Source of the DNA: Chloroflexota bacterium
Lineage (GTDB): Bacteria > Chloroflexota > Dehalococcoidia > Lucifugimonadales > JADFKI01
Length of the DNA: 6,114 nt
Direction of reading: 5' to 3'
Assembly (NCBI GenBank): GCA_024648655.1
Contig: JAGGDZ010000005.1
Location: forward strand, 1 to 6,114
Both the position numbers and the translations under genes were made by a program. Below are positions 5,725-6,114 of this stretch, in pieces. Under the pieces are notes generated by a model. The model did no database searches. It worked only from the letters and a program-made list of their open reading frames with translations, and had not been told where the DNA came from. The number at the start of each line of letters is the position of its first letter. The stretch's first letter is position 1.

Positions 5725-6114
5725 TTAGCGCGGTTCAAGTGGCCGCATGTCATCGGTATCGATCTTGTGCCAGAAGGCGGTGTCCGGGTTATCGGCTCTA
5801 ACGAAATCATCCACATCTTCGTATAGCCTGCTCCGTGTCTCTTGATCCATCCTGTGGTGCAGCCTCACGGCGGCCACCACTGGATACGCTTTGAGTCCAG
5901 TAATTGCCTGGACGATCTTGGCATTGTCAGTTGCCTTGTCGACGTCCTTTTTCTCACCGGAGTATGAGGCTTCGACCGTGATGTAGTAAGCGGGTGTTGC
6001 GTCCTCAACGGTATCATCAGCAATAGCTGCTACCAAGTCGGGTCTCACGAATTTATCTAATGGGTTAGACCCTTTCAGGTCCAGGGTGGGAAGTGTGTCT
6101 CCGTGATTGCGAAT
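5725..6114 (-). CDS. C-terminal part of an uncharacterised, possibly PD-(D/E)XK-like protein
   Basis: The frame is open from the right window edge to the TAA at 5725-5727, so this is the last 129 residues of a longer protein whose start lies outside. An internal GTG at 6046-6048 is unlikely to be the true start because coding-like sequence continues upstream of it. The visible part reads LDLKGSNPLD, then RPDLVAAIADD (Asp26), YYITVEASYSG (Glu48), KKDVDKATDNAKIV and a YPVVAAVRL strand, ending in an acidic tail. The order of a PDLV strand, a VE.S strand, a D..KA..NA helix and a PVVA strand resembles the C-terminal core of uncharacterised PD-(D/E)XK-superfamily proteins, often fused to coiled coils. 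The catalytic Lys of E-x-K is replaced here by Ser (E-A-S), as is common in those relatives. Function is unknown; the family link is a recollected pattern, not a search result. Confidence 0.55.
   Translation of the reverse strand: MRNHGDTLPTLDLKGSNPLDKFVRPDLVAAIADDTVEDATPAYYITVEASYSGEKKDVDKATDNAKIVQAITGLKAYPVVAAVRLHHRMDQETRSRLYEDVDDFVRADNPDTAFWHKIDTDDMRPLEPR

Noticed and set aside
5620..5826. 68-codon plus-strand frame starting TTG
   Set aside because: It runs through the probable terminator and overlaps the better-supported minus-strand gene; no ribosome site.

Overview
The window looks like a bacterial chromosomal segment interrupted by one complete IS21-family insertion sequence. The host is uncertain. 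Proline/threonine-rich linkers behind a lipoprotein signal, matrixin-type proteases and TTG starts with strong Shine-Dalgarno sites would fit a Chloroflexota (SAR202/Dehalococcoidia-like) or similar uncultivated lineage, but no marker gene here settles it.

Left part (1-2640), all on the + strand: a decayed matrixin-like zinc metalloprotease (about 164-494) whose first zinc-ligand histidine is a tyrosine and whose N-terminus is missing or frameshifted; a predicted secreted lipoprotein (547-1326); a perfect 13-bp hairpin; an unrecognised multi-pass membrane protein (1433-2005, TTG start after a perfect AAGGAGG); and a complete type I signal peptidase (2048-2635, TTG start). The last two are 42 nt apart and probably share a transcript. 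The protease remnant and the lipoprotein are 52 nt apart and may once have been expressed together.

Middle (about 2695-5263): the IS21-family element, with istA (DDE transposase) and istB (AAA+ helper ATPase) overlapping at GTGA. Imperfect TG...CA terminal inverted repeats surround it. Just inside the ends are repeated putative transposase-binding sites: two 36-bp direct repeats on the left and two inverted copies about 24 bp apart on the right. The element is visibly richer in G+C than its flanks, and both genes look intact. No convincing target-site duplication was found. It sits just downstream of the signal peptidase gene and breaks no gene that I can recognise.

Right part (5264-6114): about 400 bp without a convincing gene, holding several TGCACA-type words and inverted repeats. 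Then comes the 3' end of a minus-strand gene (5725 to the window edge) whose tail resembles the C-terminus of uncharacterised PD-(D/E)XK-nuclease-like proteins. A 12-pair hairpin lies just past its stop codon and is probably its terminator.

I see no rRNA, tRNA, CRISPR array or obvious new defence system. The most notable points are the metalloprotease with a damaged active site beside an unusual lipoprotein, and the asymmetric repeat architecture of the IS21 ends.
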